From Burkholderiales bacterium (GTDB taxonomy: Bacteria > Pseudomonadota > Gammaproteobacteria > Burkholderiales > Burkholderiaceae_D), in assembly GCA_016200895.1 (NCBI GenBank), contig JACQDX010000063.1:53480-117479 (forward strand): 64,000 nt of DNA. The letters are read 5' to 3'. Position 1 is the stretch's first letter, and every line of letters starts with the position of its first letter. Made by a program: the position numbers and the translations under genes. Under the pieces are notes generated by a model. The model was not told the origin of the DNA, made no database searches, and saw only the letters and a list, made by a program, of their open reading frames with translations. Of the stretch, positions 61,798-64,000 are shown one piece after another.

Positions 61798-62544
61798 ATG
61801 GAAAACACTGAATCCCCGGATCACATCCTCATCGTTGATGACGATGCAGAAATACGCGAGCTGACTGCCCTGTACTTGCGCAAGAACGGCAACAAGGTCA
61901 GCACGGCTGCGGGTGGCAAACAAATGCGCGCTTTGCTGGAAGGCAGTGCCATTGACCTCATCGTGCTCGATATCATGATGCCAGGCGAAGATGGTCTTAG
62001 CCTGTGTCGTGAATTGCGCTCAGGCCCGCACAAAGTCATTCCCCTGTTTTTTCTAACGGCACGTGCAGAAGAGACTGACCGCATAGTAGGTCTGGAAATG
62101 GGTGCCGACGATTACCTGACCAAACCTTTCGCTGCACGGGAATTGCTGGCCCGCATCAAAGCAGTCTTGCGCCGTACGCGCATGCTGCCACCTAAATTGC
62201 GCGAACAAAAACCGCCAGCCATGCTGAATTTTGGTGACTGGCAACTCGATACGCTGGCGCGCCATCTGCTCGATAAAGATGGTGTCATGGTCGCACTCAG
62301 CGGGGCTGAATACCGTCTGCTGCAAGTCTTTGTCGAACATCCGCAACGCGTGCTGAATCGTGACCAGTTACTCAACCTGACCCAGGGCCGCGATGCCGAC
62401 TTGTTCGAACGCTCCATAGATTTGCTGGTCAGCCGCCTGCGCCAGCATTTGCGTGATGATGCCCGCGAGCCACGCTATATCAAAACCGTGCGTAGCGAAG
62501 GTTATGTATTTTGTGCGCAGGTCACGGCACCTGAGGAGGCCTGA
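61798..62544 (+). CDS. OmpR-family response regulator
   Basis: A 248-residue regulator. The receiver has ILIVDDDAEI (acidic pocket), the phosphorylated Asp in IDLIVLDIMMPGEDG and the Lys in YLTKPF. The C-terminal winged helix reads LSGAEYRLLQVFVEHPQRVLNRDQLL, then SIDLLVSRLRQHL and YIKTVRSEGYVF. Its stop overlaps the start of the kinase gene (TGATG), so the pair is coupled. OmpR/EnvZ-like with no identifiable signal. Confidence 0.93.
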   Translation: MENTESPDHILIVDDDAEIRELTALYLRKNGNKVSTAAGGKQMRALLEGSAIDLIVLDIMMPGEDGLSLCRELRSGPHKVIPLFFLTARAEETDRIVGLEMGADDYLTKPFAARELLARIKAVLRRTRMLPPKLREQKPPAMLNFGDWQLDTLARHLLDKDGVMVALSGAEYRLLQVFVEHPQRVLNRDQLLNLTQGRDADLFERSIDLLVSRLRQHLRDDAREPRYIKTVRSEGYVFCAQVTAPEEA

Positions 62545-63884
62545 TGCATATCACAGAAAGCCCGCACTGGCCGCATACCCTGTTTGGCCGCCTGTGTCTG
62601 ATTTTGCTCAGCGCCCTGCTGATGGCTTATGCACTTTCGTTTGCCTCGTCGCAATGGGACAAGATGCAGGTCAGAAAAAATCATATGGTCTATTCGGTAG
62701 GCAAGGATGTCGCCAATGCCATTTCCTTTCTTGACCGCCTGCCAGTCAGCGAACGTCAGGCCTGGCTGGACAAGCTGGCCCGCAACAACTACGAATATAC
62801 TTTGCAGGCCGCGCCCGCTGATGCCACAGACAGCATAGACCTGGACATTGCCAACGAGGCGATAGAGGCCATCAAAAATAATCTGGAGCATTCGGCAAAA
62901 ATCAGGATCAGCGTGCGCATGGAGGGCGATAAAAAAATTCTGCAATTGCATCTGGCCTTGAGTGATGGCGCGCCACTCACCGTCCGCCTGACCGCAACAC
63001 CTTACACCATACAATGGAGCATGTTCTCGCTGCTCTGCGTACAGCTTGCCATCGTCATGCTGGCAGCCTGGCTGGCAGTCAGGACAGCGACACGCCCGCT
63101 GGCTATGCTGGCTGAAGCAGCCGACGCCATGGTAAAACCAGGTGCCAGGCCACAGTTCCCAGCCCGTGCCCCGCGAGAAGTATTTCGTGCTGCTACCGCC
63201 TTCCAGAATATGCAAGAACGCATAGACACTTATCTGGCTGAGCGCATGCAAATCCTGGCCTCCATCACCCACGACCTGCAAACCCCCATCACCCGTCTGC
63301 GCCTGCGCACCGAACTCATGGACGATGACAGCCAGCGCGACAAAATGCAGGCCGATCTGCACGCCATGCAAAAACTGGTAGAGCAAGGCTTGGCCTATGC
63401 CAAGGTGCAAAACCAGCTGCAAGCCGACCAGGAAGCCAGCAGCAAGATCAATCTCGACGCCCTGGCTGGCAGCCTGGTACAGGACTATTGCGACACCGGG
63501 CAGCAAGTCAACCTGAGTGGTAATAGCAACCAGATCATACAAACCCGCCCCCTGGCCCTTTCCCGCCTGCTAGGCAACCTCATCGACAATGCCCTGAAGT
63601 TTGGCAGTGAAGTAGAAGTTATCCTGGGCAGCGATCAGCAGTGTGCAGTCATCACGGTACAGGACAGAGGCCCAGGCATCCCCAAGGACCAGTGGGACGC
63701 CGTCATGCACCCCTTCGTACGACTCGAATCTTCCCGCAACCGTGATACTGGTGGCGCAGGGCTTGGACTGGCGATCGTGGCGCAACTGGCGTTGCAACTG
63801 CATGCCGAGATACGGTTTGCCAATCGTGAAGACGGGGGTCTGGCGGTGAGTGTCCGGTTGCCTTTGCAGGTTGGGGTGGAGTAA
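62544..63884 (+). CDS. Membrane sensor histidine kinase
   Basis: A 446-residue EnvZ-like kinase: TM1 (LCLILLSALLMAYALSF), a periplasmic region of about 115 residues, TM2 (LLCVQLAIVMLAAWLAV), HAMP (RTATRPLAMLAEAADAM), HisKA with the His in LASITHDLQTPITRLRLR, and HATPase motifs (NLIDNALKFG, VQDRGPGIP, GGAGLGLAIV). It is the partner of the response regulator just upstream. Confidence 0.93.
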   Translation: MHITESPHWPHTLFGRLCLILLSALLMAYALSFASSQWDKMQVRKNHMVYSVGKDVANAISFLDRLPVSERQAWLDKLARNNYEYTLQAAPADATDSIDLDIANEAIEAIKNNLEHSAKIRISVRMEGDKKILQLHLALSDGAPLTVRLTATPYTIQWSMFSLLCVQLAIVMLAAWLAVRTATRPLAMLAEAADAMVKPGARPQFPARAPREVFRAATAFQNMQERIDTYLAERMQILASITHDLQTPITRLRLRTELMDDDSQRDKMQADLHAMQKLVEQGLAYAKVQNQLQADQEASSKINLDALAGSLVQDYCDTGQQVNLSGNSNQIIQTRPLALSRLLGNLIDNALKFGSEVEVILGSDQQCAVITVQDRGPGIPKDQWDAVMHPFVRLESSRNRDTGGAGLGLAIVAQLALQLHAEIRFANREDGGLAVSVRLPLQVGVE

Positions 63885-63898
63885 ATAAATAAGGTAAT

Positions 63899-63917
63899 CC
63901 CCCGGCTCTGCCGGGGG
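63899..63917. mobile_element. Hairpin, possible left end of an IS200/IS605-type element
   Basis: CCCCCGGC (63899-63906) and GCCGGGGG (63910-63917) form an 8-bp stem with a TCT loop, 14 bases after the kinase stop. It could simply terminate the kinase gene. However, the sequence that follows, leading into a gene starting MKEY, resembles the left end of IS200/IS605 elements, whose subterminal hairpins guide the transposase. The window stops too early to tell. Confidence 0.4.
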
Positions 63918-63988
63918 ACTCCTCAAGGTTTGACCTATACGGCGGTCGGTTTGAAACTTCTATCTCTACCAAAAGAAGGAGTTTCAAG

Positions 63989-64000
63989 ATGAAAGAGTAT
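63989..64000 (+). CDS. Start of a gene cut by the window edge (possible IS200-type transposase)
   Basis: ATG at 63989 follows AAGGAG with a 7-base spacer and reads MKEY before the window ends. IS200/IS605 TnpA proteins of related bacteria commonly begin with this tetrapeptide, but four residues are far too few to be certain. Confidence 0.4.

Overview
The window looks like chromosomal DNA of a betaproteobacterium of the order Burkholderiales, most likely Oxalobacteraceae (Undibacterium/Janthinobacterium type). This is inferred from moderate GC, tightly packed genes, the fau/slt/GST/cca and Lrp-hppD-phhA blocks, and an efflux operon arranged like llpE-ceoAB-opcM of Burkholderia. No rRNA, tRNA, CRISPR array or phage genes were seen.

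Layout. 0.3-4.1 kb: HD-domain phosphohydrolase, secreted fasciclin-domain protein, a MITE-like hairpin repeat and a TonB-dependent receptor. 4.4-8.6 kb: non-homologous end-joining genes ku and ligD with a small DUF3606 gene between them. 9.1-17.3 kb: a MexF/BpeF/CeoB-type RND efflux operon led by a lipase-like gene (llpE type) and faced by a divergent LysR regulator. 17.4-22.3 kb: a 1621-residue orphan protein that looks like a secreted effector, with an OTU-like cysteine-protease signature at its C-terminus. 22.4-27.4 kb: exported family 2 glycoside hydrolase and a PAS-containing sensor kinase. 27.6-29.9 kb: arsenic operon arsR-(mini ORF)-aqpS-arsC-arsH, abutting a decayed sensor-kinase fragment.

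31.0-39.1 kb is the most unusual part, a probable RiPP (ribosomally made, modified peptide) island. Two precursor-like genes share a Cys/Thr-rich motif. One encodes 157 residues with a folded-looking N-terminus. The other encodes 406 residues with 35 Cys and no Lys. They are followed by three translationally coupled genes: an aminoglycoside-phosphotransferase-like kinase, a HopA1-like protein and a LanC-like cyclase with its zinc ligands. This kinase/HopA1 pairing is known from class V lanthipeptides and thioviridamide-type peptides. Convergent to it lies a second RiPP unit: a radical SAM/SPASM protein of the Y_X(10)_GDL-associated type flanked by two DUF1843 repeat proteins.

39.3-49.3 kb: methyltransferase, ScyD/ScyE-like beta-propeller protein, GAF protein and a complete ebo set (eboA, C, E, D on the minus strand; eboF, B on the plus strand). 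In cyanobacteria ebo genes act in moving a scytonemin precursor to the periplasm. eboC carries a frameshift at an A7 run. A broken gene lies between the two ebo arms. 49.4-57.6 kb: TPR/O-GlcNAc-transferase-like protein and housekeeping genes (5-formyl-THF cyclo-ligase, lytic transglycosylase, GST, cca, GNAT). 57.6-58.2 kb: noncoding with short repeats. 58.2-61.0 kb: phenylalanine/tyrosine catabolism (Lrp-type regulator, hppD, phhA). 61.1-63.9 kb: DUF2147 protein and an OmpR/EnvZ-like two-component pair. The right edge probably enters an IS200/IS605-type element.

All calls rest on reading the sequence and recalled family signatures; no database search was run.
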